DNA of 7,952 bases from Filomicrobium sp. (lineage in GTDB: Bacteria > Pseudomonadota > Alphaproteobacteria > Rhizobiales > Hyphomicrobiaceae): positions 1 to 7,952 of the forward strand of contig JAJFHK010000017.1 in NCBI GenBank assembly GCA_021775655.1, in the 5' to 3' direction. The notes beneath the pieces are model-generated. The model saw only the letters and a list, made by a program, of their open reading frames with translations. It did not search any database and was not told the origin of the DNA. Shown in pieces: positions 1-7,234 of the stretch (the first letter of the stretch is position 1; each line of letters begins with the position of its first letter). The translations under genes were made by a program, and so were the position numbers.

Positions 1-945
1 GAAATTGCTACCAAGCTTTGGCAGCATCAGCGTGCACTCTCAATGCAGCGGCGAAGTTCATTCGAAAGTGATGCGAAGGAATTCTCGCAGCAGTCCGAAC
101 GCCTTGCCAAACAGATCGCCATACTGGAAGAGAATATTTCAACGCTTAAGCTGCGCGTACCGATCTACAACGAGATCGAGTTGATGAAGAAGGAGCTTTT
201 CGAGCGCCAGCTGACATCACGCATCGAGTATCTGAAAGCTCAGGAACAGTCGCTTGCAGCACAAAGCGATGTGATAGCTAACCGGCGCACGCTGGCTGAA
301 GCGACAACTGCGAAGGCCCGGATTGATGCCCAGCTAGGCAAGCTTGAGCGAGAGCGCAAGGATGCAATAGCCGATGAGCTGAATAAGGCCCAGCGCGACC
401 AATTAGTTCTGCTTGCGCGACTCAAGGTGGAAAGCGCGCGTTCGAATCTCGCTGAGATCCGCTCACCGAAAGACGCAATCGTGCTTAAGCGCGCCGACCG
501 CGCGGCTGGCTCGTTGATCCAAAAAGGCGACGAAATTCTAACCCTGATCCCACGTGATGGTGAGGCACTCGTTCGGCTCAGTATTCCGGCGAATGAAATT
601 GCACGGGTGACCGGCCACTCAAAAATTCGCGTCAAGATCAATAGTCTACCGTTTCAACGGCATGGCCACCTCGACGGATCGATCACCGACGTCACAAGTG
701 ACGCCATTCTCAACGAAACTAGGTCTGACGACCCTGCGAACAACCTAATCTACATCGCGAATGCCAAGCTTGAGCCTGGTCAAAAGTTGAGACGTGTCCC
801 GAAAGCGTTCCGGTTACTGCCAGGGATGCAGATCACGGCGGAAGTCATTGTCGGAAAGCGTCGGCTGTTATCGTATTTGACATATCCGCTTGAGCAAATT
901 GGTGACAAAGCCCTGCGCGAGCCGACAATCGATTCTGGCAAATGA
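1..945 (+). CDS. HlyD-family type I secretion periplasmic adaptor (5' end outside window)
   Basis: The frame is open from base 1, so the gene starts upstream of the window; 314 residues are visible. Proteins of this family sit in the inner membrane, span the periplasm and link an ABC exporter to a TolC-type outer-membrane channel. The first half or so of the visible part is charged, Ala/Leu/Glu-rich alpha-helical coiled coil (roughly residues 15-145), as in the HlyD hairpin. A lipoyl/barrel-sandwich return follows (IRSPKDAIVLKR, then AGSLIQKGDEILTLIP). Next comes a beta-barrel region with the typical 'KIRVKINSLPFQRHGHLDGSI' type of sequence, and finally the conserved C-terminal LLPGMQITAEVIVGKR segment before the last helix. 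The missing 5' part would hold the cytoplasmic tail and the single transmembrane helix. The stop overlaps the start of the next gene by four bases (ATGA). Its natural partner is probably the ABC exporter that converges from the other strand. Confidence 0.9.
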   Translation, partial: EIATKLWQHQRALSMQRRSSFESDAKEFSQQSERLAKQIAILEENISTLKLRVPIYNEIELMKKELFERQLTSRIEYLKAQEQSLAAQSDVIANRRTLAEATTAKARIDAQLGKLERERKDAIADELNKAQRDQLVLLARLKVESARSNLAEIRSPKDAIVLKRADRAAGSLIQKGDEILTLIPRDGEALVRLSIPANEIARVTGHSKIRVKINSLPFQRHGHLDGSITDVTSDAILNETRSDDPANNLIYIANAKLEPGQKLRRVPKAFRLLPGMQITAEVIVGKRRLLSYLTYPLEQIGDKALREPTIDSGK

Positions 946-1472
946 TTTCCGTGGCAAAAATTGCCAACGTGCTCGACACGCACGTCGACAACATTCACGA
1001 TCAATGGCTAGTACTCTGGAGAGGACTTAAAGCACTTGTTCTATGTGCGGGTCTTTCCTTGATGTTGTTGGAACCGGCAATGGCAGAACAGCCGAGAAAG
1101 CTTGCTCCATCCGATCTGGGTGCGGGTAAGACAATCGATCAAAGTATAACTTTAGAAGCGATTGAGAGCCTGTGGGGTTGTCCGACAAATCGTAAAAACG
1201 TCGAACCGATTCCAGGGGATCCAGGGCGGATTGTTGTCGTTTATGAATTTCCGGAGAAAAGGCTGCTTGCCGATTTTTCTGATACGCCTGCCATCCAACC
1301 AAACTTGGCTGACCAGCGGGGTGTGTCAGCAGTCGAGTTTCACTTCAACCTGGATGGGAGCCTGATTTTTGCGACCGAATGGAGTCCGCTGCGCGCTGTC
1401 GGGGGTGACTTAGTCAAAATTCATATCGTCAAAGGGCGCGGCCATTACCTGCCGGGATCTTGCGGTGATTGA
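942..1472 (+). CDS. Small exported protein of unknown family, translationally coupled to the HlyD gene
   Basis: I do not recognise this 176-residue protein. Its ATG overlaps the TGA of the HlyD gene (ATGA). No clear Shine-Dalgarno precedes it, which fits coupled translation. The N-terminus is long and polar (about 28 residues). A hydrophobic stretch follows (LKALVLCAGLSLMLL, about 29-43), ending in PAMA before EQ, so signal peptidase I cleavage after Ala48 is plausible. The alternative is an uncleaved membrane anchor. The mature part of about 128 residues has only two cysteines, Cys80 (in WGCPTN) and Cys174 near the C-terminus, which could form a disulfide in the periplasm. It has beta-strand-like alternation and no repeats. 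The gene ends in TGA followed at once by TAA, and its last 28 bases overlap the end of the convergent ABC exporter gene. The signal peptide argues against it being a type I secretion substrate; an accessory periplasmic role is only a guess from position. Confidence 0.72.
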   Translation: MISVAKIANVLDTHVDNIHDQWLVLWRGLKALVLCAGLSLMLLEPAMAEQPRKLAPSDLGAGKTIDQSITLEAIESLWGCPTNRKNVEPIPGDPGRIVVVYEFPEKRLLADFSDTPAIQPNLADQRGVSAVEFHFNLDGSLIFATEWSPLRAVGGDLVKIHIVKGRGHYLPGSCGD

Positions 1473-3784
1473 TAAGGACCTGCCTGCTGGTTCCATAGCT
1501 GAGCATAGATTCCCGGCATCTTGACCAGATCGGCATGCCGGCCGATCTGCATGCGCCGGCCGGCCTCGAGCGTGATGATCGCATCGGCGTCTTTTAGTAA
1601 TGATAGCCGGTGCGACACCAAGATCAGCGTTCGTCCGCGCCTGATAAGTGGAAGCCGGTCCCTGACGCTTGCTTCGCTCTCCGGGTCGAGCGCACTGGTC
1701 GCTTCATCAAGGATGAGAATTGGACGACGCGCAACGATCGCGCGGGCCAAGCCGATCCGCTGGCGCTGTCCACCAGACAGGTTGGAGGCACCTTCTTCAA
1801 GCCAGGTATCGAAACGTTGCGGTAGATCTTCGATGAAATCCAGCGCTCCAGCTATATGAGCCGCCTCGCGGATCTCTTCCAACGAAGCCTGCGGTCTTGC
1901 CATGCGGATATTGGCGAGGACGGTCCCGTTGAATAGAAAAGTTTCTTGTAAAACGACACTGATCTGCCGGCGCAAGTGGTGGATATCAATGTCGAGCATG
2001 TTCTGCCCGCCAAAGAGCACGGCTCCTTGGTCGGGGGGGCAACCACCCAACAATAGCCGCGTCAGAGTCGTCTTGCCCGAGCCGCTTCTTCCAACAACCC
2101 CGATAAATTCTCCAGGCCGAATATCGAGTCTTAACCTTTCCAGCGCCGGAATTCCCGAACCCGGATAAGTATACGTGACATTGTCGATTGAGATGCTTCC
2201 GTCAATCACGGGCTGCAACAAATCCTGCCGGTCTTCTTGCTCCTTTGGCGCATTCATTACCTCACCCAGCATCTTCACCGATATGGCAGCTTCTTGTGCC
2301 TGATGAAGCAGACCTATCAGCTGCAAGAGAGGGCCGGTTACTCGCCCCGCCAACATTTGAAATGCTATCAAGGCGCCAACTGTCATGGAGCCGTCAATTA
2401 CAAAGAGTGCCCCGACCACGACGATTGCAACCATCAAGGCTTGATCGACGAAGCCGATGAGCGTCTCGACGATGATCTGAAGCTTCTGCACCCGATGGCG
2501 CGCCTCAATTACGACCGCGCTCAGAATATTCCAGTCGGTGCGCAGGCCATCCTCCAGGGCCAACGACTTCACTGTGGACATACCTTGAAGGGATTCAACC
2601 AGCATGGCCTGTCGTGCACCTTCGGCGCGGTAGAGATCGAACAGGCGGCGGCGCAAGGGGAATAACAATGCCAGGATGGTCGTGAAGATGACCGACACGA
2701 TTGCAAGCGTCATCCATGCAAGAAGCGAATTGTAGTAGAACAGCAGCGGCAGGACTATCAGGAGCACGGAGGAGTTGAGTAGCGTCCTCAATAGCTGGCC
2801 GGTGAGAAATTCGCGGATGGTTTCGGCCTGCTGCATGTGTTTGGTCAAAACACCCACAGAGCGCTGGTCGAAGTAGGTCTGTTTCAAGGAAAGCAGATGG
2901 TCGTACGTCTCAGGCAGAATGCGCGCATCAATCCGATTGGCAGCATGGAGGAGGATGCGGTCGCGCGTAAATTCGAATACTGCATTGAAGGCTATCGCCA
3001 GCATGACTCCGACCGACAACGCCACAAGCGTTTCAAACACATTGTGGACTAACACCCTGTCAACGACGACCTGAAAAAAAATGGGTGGTGCAAGCGCGAG
3101 AACATGAATCAACGCTGAAAGCATCACGACGTCGGCGAAGTATCGCTTGTTCTGAAAAATGTGTTTGAGGAACCATCCAATACCGTAAGCCGATTTTGGG
3201 TCACGTTGTTCGCCAAAACCGCGCCGCCATTCAGAAGTTCCTTCTGGTGCATGCGCAGCGGCTTTGTCTTCGGCTGATTCCTCACCGGGCTTTCCAGTTG
3301 TACTGCGTCGCGCGCCATCGAGCATTAGAACGACGCCTGACCACACGCGCTGGAATTCTTCGCGGGTGATCCAGATCTTGCGGGATACACCCTCGCAAAG
3401 GGGATCGAATACGAGGAGCTGTGTGGGGGCTTCAAGCGTGCTGCCCGAAGAACTGATAAGAACAACAAAATTTCCGTTGTTCAGTGAGGCGATCGCCGGT
3501 CCACGCGCCAATAGTTCGGAGATTTCGTCAATCGAGGGCGACATTGTCGCAAAGTCGACCCCAGCCGACCTCCCGATCGCAATCAACTCGTCAATGGTCT
3601 GCAACACGGGAGCAAAATAGCCATACCCACGTTCCTTGACGCGGGTAGATGTTTGCCTGCGCAATTTCGCATCAATGAGCGTTTCAAGGCTCGGGGCAGG
3701 AGAGCGCCGATTCTCCAGAACAAACTGGACGCACTCCAGCCCGGTATCTATTGCGAGCTTGTTTTGCTCCTTAACGCCACTCAA
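1445..3784 (-). CDS. HlyB-type ABC exporter with inactive C39-like N-terminal domain (type I secretion ATPase/permease)
   Basis: This 779-residue protein is an inner-membrane exporter that would drive one-step secretion with an HlyD adaptor and an outer-membrane channel. Residues 1 to about 155 form a C39 peptidase-like domain. At the usual Asp-Cys-Gly it reads Asp13-Thr14-Gly15, and at the usual catalytic His it has Asn105 (GNFVVL); Asp127-Pro128 is kept. A charged linker of about 45 residues (160-205) follows and makes the protein longer than HlyB (707). The transmembrane domain spans about 215-490. The ATPase has Walker A GRSGSGKTT (565-573), Q-loop Gln613, signature LSGGQ (669-673), Walker B ILILDE ending at Glu694, D-loop SALD and H-loop His725. 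The start is TTG: an in-frame TAG lies seven codons upstream, no other start codon precedes the C39-like domain, and AAGGG sits 7 bases before it. The gene runs toward the HlyD gene, unlike the usual same-strand layout. Confidence 0.93.
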   Translation of the reverse strand: MSGVKEQNKLAIDTGLECVQFVLENRRSPAPSLETLIDAKLRRQTSTRVKERGYGYFAPVLQTIDELIAIGRSAGVDFATMSPSIDEISELLARGPAIASLNNGNFVVLISSSGSTLEAPTQLLVFDPLCEGVSRKIWITREEFQRVWSGVVLMLDGARRSTTGKPGEESAEDKAAAHAPEGTSEWRRGFGEQRDPKSAYGIGWFLKHIFQNKRYFADVVMLSALIHVLALAPPIFFQVVVDRVLVHNVFETLVALSVGVMLAIAFNAVFEFTRDRILLHAANRIDARILPETYDHLLSLKQTYFDQRSVGVLTKHMQQAETIREFLTGQLLRTLLNSSVLLIVLPLLFYYNSLLAWMTLAIVSVIFTTILALLFPLRRRLFDLYRAEGARQAMLVESLQGMSTVKSLALEDGLRTDWNILSAVVIEARHRVQKLQIIVETLIGFVDQALMVAIVVVGALFVIDGSMTVGALIAFQMLAGRVTGPLLQLIGLLHQAQEAAISVKMLGEVMNAPKEQEDRQDLLQPVIDGSISIDNVTYTYPGSGIPALERLRLDIRPGEFIGVVGRSGSGKTTLTRLLLGGCPPDQGAVLFGGQNMLDIDIHHLRRQISVVLQETFLFNGTVLANIRMARPQASLEEIREAAHIAGALDFIEDLPQRFDTWLEEGASNLSGGQRQRIGLARAIVARRPILILDEATSALDPESEASVRDRLPLIRRGRTLILVSHRLSLLKDADAIITLEAGRRMQIGRHADLVKMPGIYAQLWNQQAGPYQSPQDPGR

Positions 3785-3791
3785 ACCTCGA

Positions 3792-3796
3792 CCCTT
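3792..3796 (-). promoter_or_regulatory. Ribosome binding site for the TTG start of the ABC exporter
   Basis: On the - strand AAGGG lies 7 bases before the TTG at 3784. A purine-rich AGAAG precedes it. This site supports TTG as the true start, since no ATG or GTG is available in frame between the upstream TAG and the C39-like domain. Confidence 0.55.
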
Positions 3797-3865
3797 CTTC
3801 TAAATTGTTCGTCAACTATCTAGAATCAGACGCGAAATTCCAAGTTCATTTTAGTGCTAACCCGG

Positions 3866-3882
3866 CCGCCGGATACCGGCGG
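3866..3882. repeat. Perfect inverted repeat, 7-base GC-rich stem with 3-base loop
   Basis: CCGCCGG-ATA-CCGGCGG forms a perfect 7-base-pair stem. It lies about 80 bases upstream of the ABC exporter start and about 145 bases past the visible end of the broken protease copy. No T tract follows on either strand, so it does not look like a standard intrinsic terminator. It could be a protein binding site, an mRNA leader hairpin or chance in GC-rich DNA. Confidence 0.4.
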
Positions 3883-4027
3883 ATGCTGGCAGGGATTGGA
3901 AATCGCCGCGATGAATGGCCTAACCTGGTTAACATTCGCAAATCCGTGGGACGGCTGGGGTCGACGCGCTTGATAAGGTCTTCGGTCAAATTGGCGGCGG
4001 ATTGGTTGAGTTATTCGTACAGCCGAG

Positions 4028-4446
4028 CGCCGTCTCGAAAACGCCGTCTTGGGTGTAACCGAGTATAATTTGCACCGCATCGATGCGGGTGATGCCGGCC
4101 CGTTTCGCTTCAGCCGACTCGATCACGCCGGGTACGCAGTGGTAGTTGGTCATGAGGTACTTGTTGCTGACAAGAAAGCCCGTGCAGGGAAACGTTCGCG
4201 CGTTGGTCAGCATGTCGAGACGTCCTGCCGGCGGTGTCGGAAGAACAGCGAGTGAGGGTGCTAATTGCTGATCGGCTCGTTGTTGTAATTCCCGAAGCTT
4301 GCTTCGTAATCGGCGCTGCCGGCGATTTGGCGCTCTGAGAGGACAACATTGCCGAAGTCCTCAAGCGGGAATCCAGGGAGATCTGGCGCGAAAAGTGTCA
4401 TGCTTTGGAAACCCAGTGCCAAGGCAATGCCTAAAATTACACGCAT
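4028..4446 (-). pseudogene. Truncated, frameshifted copy of the trypsin-like protease domain
   Basis: The decayed gene starts with a good AAGGA site (4452-4456) and an ATG. It encodes a protein closely like the N-terminus of the neighbouring 870-residue protease fusion: a signal-like start MRVILGIALAL, then DFGNVVLS and [15 protein letters not shown] at 4261-4263 replaces the codon for Tyr60 of the intact gene. At about 4223-4236 a net loss of four bases shifts the frame. Similarity then resumes in the new frame with [19 protein letters not shown], which includes the His of the catalytic triad, and runs on to GYTQDGVFETA. In that second block about 42 of 61 residues match the intact copy by eye. 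After that the similarity ends, so the catalytic Asp and Ser regions are missing and no trace of the dehydrogenase half is seen. A leaky or truncated 61-residue exported peptide could still be made, but a working protease could not. Confidence 0.88.
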
Positions 4447-4451
4447 GAAAT

Positions 4452-4456
4452 TCCTT
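4452..4456 (-). promoter_or_regulatory. Ribosome binding site kept in front of the broken protease copy
   Basis: AAGGA lies 5 bases before the ATG of the pseudogene. The bases from GGAATT through ATGCGT and on to TAATTTTA are nearly the same as those before and at the start of the intact fusion gene. The duplicated unit therefore included at least the translation start region. Confidence 0.5.
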
Positions 4457-4574
4457 TGACGTATTGAGATCCGTTGCGTCGACTACAACTACTCCACCTA
4501 ATTGTCGATCACGACAAACTCCTCGGACTCTGAATTCGCGAAAATGCTGCACAGCCGACTTAGAGGCTGCTCAT

Positions 4575-7187
4575 TCATGGCAGTTCGAATACGACCAACT
4601 GCCCTCCCAAACTTGTATGCTGCTGGAGATCAGCATTCGCACCAACCATACCCAAGCCATCTGTTGGGTTGGTCAATCCCGCTGCAAGTCCGATGCCGGC
4701 CCAACCACCAACTCCCGAGAGGATTGCGACATACTGTTTTCCATTCGCACCGTAGGTAATCGGATTACCAATTATGCCGGACGACACACGGTGAGAAAAC
4801 AACTGGTTACCGTCGGTGGTGTCGAGGGCTTTGAAATATCCATCGAGGGTGCCGTAGAAGACGATATCGCCTGCAGTTACCAATGCCCCTGACCAAACAG
4901 CAAAATCTTCGGGTTTCGACCAGATGATCCGTCCTTGGGCTGCATCCCACGCAATAAAGTTTCCTCTCCCACCGTGACTATTTGGAGCAGGATACATCGA
5001 TAGCGTAGCGCCGACATAGGGTTGACCTGAGGTATAGGACACACGGAATGGTTCAAAGTCCATGCACATATGATTTGTCGGGACATAGAAAACGCCAGTC
5101 TTTGGCGAATATGCCGCTGGACCCTGGTTCTTGGCTCCTGCGGAGGTCGGACAGATGTTTTTTGAGTTTACGTCTTCTCCATTCTTGTCGACAGAATTGC
5201 GCGAGACGACGTACGGACGGCCATAGTTGCGCTTGGAGGGATCCATTTCGTAACCGGTCGTCCAATTGACGGTCGGATCGAATTTCTCAGCGACCAGCAG
5301 CTCTCCGGATTTGCGATCAAGCGTAAAGGCCACACCATTCTTATCGAAGTGGACGAGCGCTTTGCGCAAACCTCCACCGATCTCAATGTCGGCGAGGATC
5401 ATCTCGTTGACGCCATCATAGCTCCATTCGTCATGCGGCGTCATTTGATAGACCCACTTGGCGAGTCCCGTATCTGCATCGCGGGCAAAAATACTTGCGG
5501 CCCATTTATTGTCACCTGGACGCTGGGAAGGATTCCAGGTGGATGGATTGCCCGATCCATAATAGATCAGGTTTAGTTCTGGGTCGTAGGAAAACCAGCC
5601 CCAGGCTGTGCCGCCACCGATCTTCCACTGGTCACCTCTCCAAGAACGGAGTGATGAGTCGCGACCAACCGGCTTTCCAAGATTGGTGGTCCGCCTCGGG
5701 TCGAATTTCATGTCGGAATCAGGTCCGGCTGAATAGGCCCGCCACAGTCTCCTGCCGTCTCTTGCGGAGTATGCGGTGACATGACCCCGAAGGCCGAACT
5801 CCCCTCCGGAAATGCCGACGATCACCTTATCGCCGACCACCATTGGAGCGTTGGTCCCCGACTCTCCGCGACGCGGATCACCGTTCGCAACCCGCCACAA
5901 CTGTTTTCCTGTGCGGGCATCAAGTGCCACCAGGTTTGTGTCCGCCTGATGCAGGAATATCGTTCCGTCGGCATATGCGAGCCCACGGTTGACTGTATCA
6001 CAACACATCACGGGAATGACAGATGGATCCTGTCTGGGCGTATACTTCCAAACGACGCGTCCTTGGTTTTTCAAATCCAGGGCCATGACGTTATTCGGGA
6101 ACGGCGTCACTATGTACATCATGCTGTCGACAACCAATGGTGCGCCTTCATGGCCGCGGAGAACGCCTGTTGAAACGCTCCAAGCAATCCTCAGACTTCC
6201 AACATTGCTGCGGTCGATCTGGTCCAAGTCGCTGTATCTGGTCTGCTGGTAATCTCCACCCGGGTGCAGCCATTCGGTGTCAGGAACAGCGGAACGCGTT
6301 GTTGCCGGGCCGGATGGATTTGATAGAGCCAGGTCCGCCACACGCGCGTTGTTCCTAGCCACTTCTTCATTGGTCAGCTCACGCAGGATTGGCGATACCT
6401 TTAATATCTCAGAAAACGGTACTGCGTAATTAATCGAATTCCGCTTGGACCCCGCATGGTGAAGTGCGATCACCGTCTTGCTGTCCGGATCAATCACCGG
6501 AGAGCCGGAGTTTCCAGGCAGCGTGTCGCAGGTGTGCCTGAGTCTGCCGTTGGATACGGCTGGCTTTCCACTCTTACACTGCTCTCGGCTAATTCTTTGC
6601 GCCTCACCGAGCGGGTGCCCAATAATCCAAAGGGGTGAGTTTTGATAGGGTTCGATCGAGGCAATCTGCAAGTGACCAAATGCCTTGCTTGGATTGCCGA
6701 GAACCTCAAGAATTGCGTAATCGAGTTCTTTGTTCGTCTCAACGGGATGCGGGGAAACAGTGAATTGTTTTGCTGACTCCGAAACGCCCTCCTGCGTGTA
6801 GCCAAGCACGAATTGAACGGCATCAATGCGTTTCACGCCGGCAGCCTTAACCTTGGGTATCTCCAAGATTCCAGGCACGCAATGATAGTTTGTCACCAGG
6901 TATTTGGGCGAGACAAGAAAACCGGTGCATGGGAAGATTTGGATGTTCGTCAGGATATCAAGTCGGCCCACCGGACCGCCTAATCGGGAGAACACAGACT
7001 TTGGATCGTAGTTGCTGATAGGCTCGTTGTTATAGTTGCCGATATGGGTTTCGAGTTCAGCCCCAGCGAATTGCTTGGATGACAGAACGACATTTCCAAA
7101 GTCGCTTCTCGGGAAGCCTACGATGTCCTGAGCTGAGGCAGCTACGGTGCCAACAAGAATTAGGACGATGCTTAAAATTATACGCAT
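4575..7187 (-). CDS. Exported trypsin-like serine protease fused to a PQQ-dependent alcohol dehydrogenase domain
   Basis: This 870-residue protein has a signal peptide ([19 protein letters not shown], cleavage likely after Ala19) and should act in the periplasm. Residues about 25-270 are a trypsin-like fold: His102 (TNYHC), Asp156 (ELDYAIL) and Ser227 (LPGNSGSPV) form a full triad. Cys87/Cys103 and Cys204/Cys220 may form disulfides. A linker of about 35 residues leads to a complete methanol/ethanol-type PQQ dehydrogenase propeller (about 303-870, a usual full length). It has the [10 protein letters not shown] opening, the vicinal pair Cys395-Cys396, metal ligands Glu463 (GGEFG) and Asn547 (GSGNP), [11 protein letters not shown] (526-536), Lys616 and repeated 'G-x-x-x-W' blade motifs. 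In the active-site motif, Ser589 replaces the expected catalytic Asp, while Asp591, typical of lanthanide-type enzymes, is present. No haem c CxxCH motif occurs, so electrons would go to a separate cytochrome. The ATG follows GAGGA by 6 bases. The substrate and activity are unknown. Confidence 0.92.
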   Translation of the reverse strand: MRIILSIVLILVGTVAASAQDIVGFPRSDFGNVVLSSKQFAGAELETHIGNYNNEPISNYDPKSVFSRLGGPVGRLDILTNIQIFPCTGFLVSPKYLVTNYHCVPGILEIPKVKAAGVKRIDAVQFVLGYTQEGVSESAKQFTVSPHPVETNKELDYAILEVLGNPSKAFGHLQIASIEPYQNSPLWIIGHPLGEAQRISREQCKSGKPAVSNGRLRHTCDTLPGNSGSPVIDPDSKTVIALHHAGSKRNSINYAVPFSEILKVSPILRELTNEEVARNNARVADLALSNPSGPATTRSAVPDTEWLHPGGDYQQTRYSDLDQIDRSNVGSLRIAWSVSTGVLRGHEGAPLVVDSMMYIVTPFPNNVMALDLKNQGRVVWKYTPRQDPSVIPVMCCDTVNRGLAYADGTIFLHQADTNLVALDARTGKQLWRVANGDPRRGESGTNAPMVVGDKVIVGISGGEFGLRGHVTAYSARDGRRLWRAYSAGPDSDMKFDPRRTTNLGKPVGRDSSLRSWRGDQWKIGGGTAWGWFSYDPELNLIYYGSGNPSTWNPSQRPGDNKWAASIFARDADTGLAKWVYQMTPHDEWSYDGVNEMILADIEIGGGLRKALVHFDKNGVAFTLDRKSGELLVAEKFDPTVNWTTGYEMDPSKRNYGRPYVVSRNSVDKNGEDVNSKNICPTSAGAKNQGPAAYSPKTGVFYVPTNHMCMDFEPFRVSYTSGQPYVGATLSMYPAPNSHGGRGNFIAWDAAQGRIIWSKPEDFAVWSGALVTAGDIVFYGTLDGYFKALDTTDGNQLFSHRVSSGIIGNPITYGANGKQYVAILSGVGGWAGIGLAAGLTNPTDGLGMVGANADLQQHTSLGGQLVVFELP

Positions 7188-7193
7188 GGCAAT

Positions 7194-7198
7194 TCCTC
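7194..7198 (-). promoter_or_regulatory. Ribosome binding site of the protease-dehydrogenase fusion
   Basis: GAGGA stands 6 bases before the ATG at 7187 on the - strand, within the 47-base gap after the DUF1353 gene. The gap has an imperfect hairpin (7211-7230) but no T tract, so transcription may run through from the upstream gene. Confidence 0.6.
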
Positions 7199-7234
7199 AA
7201 TCTTTCAGGCGCAACCGCTAACGCGGCAGCAAAT

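Larger units (their letters stand above)
3785..4027. other. Non-coding or eroded spacer between the ABC exporter and the broken protease copy
   Basis: I see no supportable gene in these bases. They should contain the promoter of the ABC exporter, but no convincing -35/-10 pair was found. The only weak candidate is TTGGAA, a 15-base gap and TAGATA on the - strand, about 3813-3839. On the - strand a stop-free stretch from about 4009 down to a TGA at 3846-3848 gives a reading such as NLTEDLIKRVDPSRP. It has no start signal and I cannot assign it; it may be the remnant of a gene that once adjoined the broken protease copy. Confidence 0.4.

Noticed and set aside
942..1472. Small protein as cargo of the type I exporter
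   Set aside because: It has a signal-peptide-like N-terminus and no glycine-rich calcium-binding repeats or typical C-terminal secretion signal.
3805..4068. Open + strand frame across the spacer and the end of the broken protease copy
   Set aside because: It lacks a convincing start site, shows no recognisable protein features and lies partly antisense to the clear protease homology, so it is most likely a chance frame.
4447..4574. Gene or terminator in the 128 bases after the fusion gene
   Set aside because: Only a weak 5-base stem without a T tract was seen and no coding frame with homology was found.
4464..4892. Long + strand frame over the end of the fusion gene
   Set aside because: It is antisense to the conserved C-terminal blade of the dehydrogenase, whose frame is clearly the coding one.
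7211..7230. Hairpin between the DUF1353 gene and the fusion gene as a terminator
   Set aside because: The core stem is four base pairs with mismatches further out and no T tract follows on the - strand.
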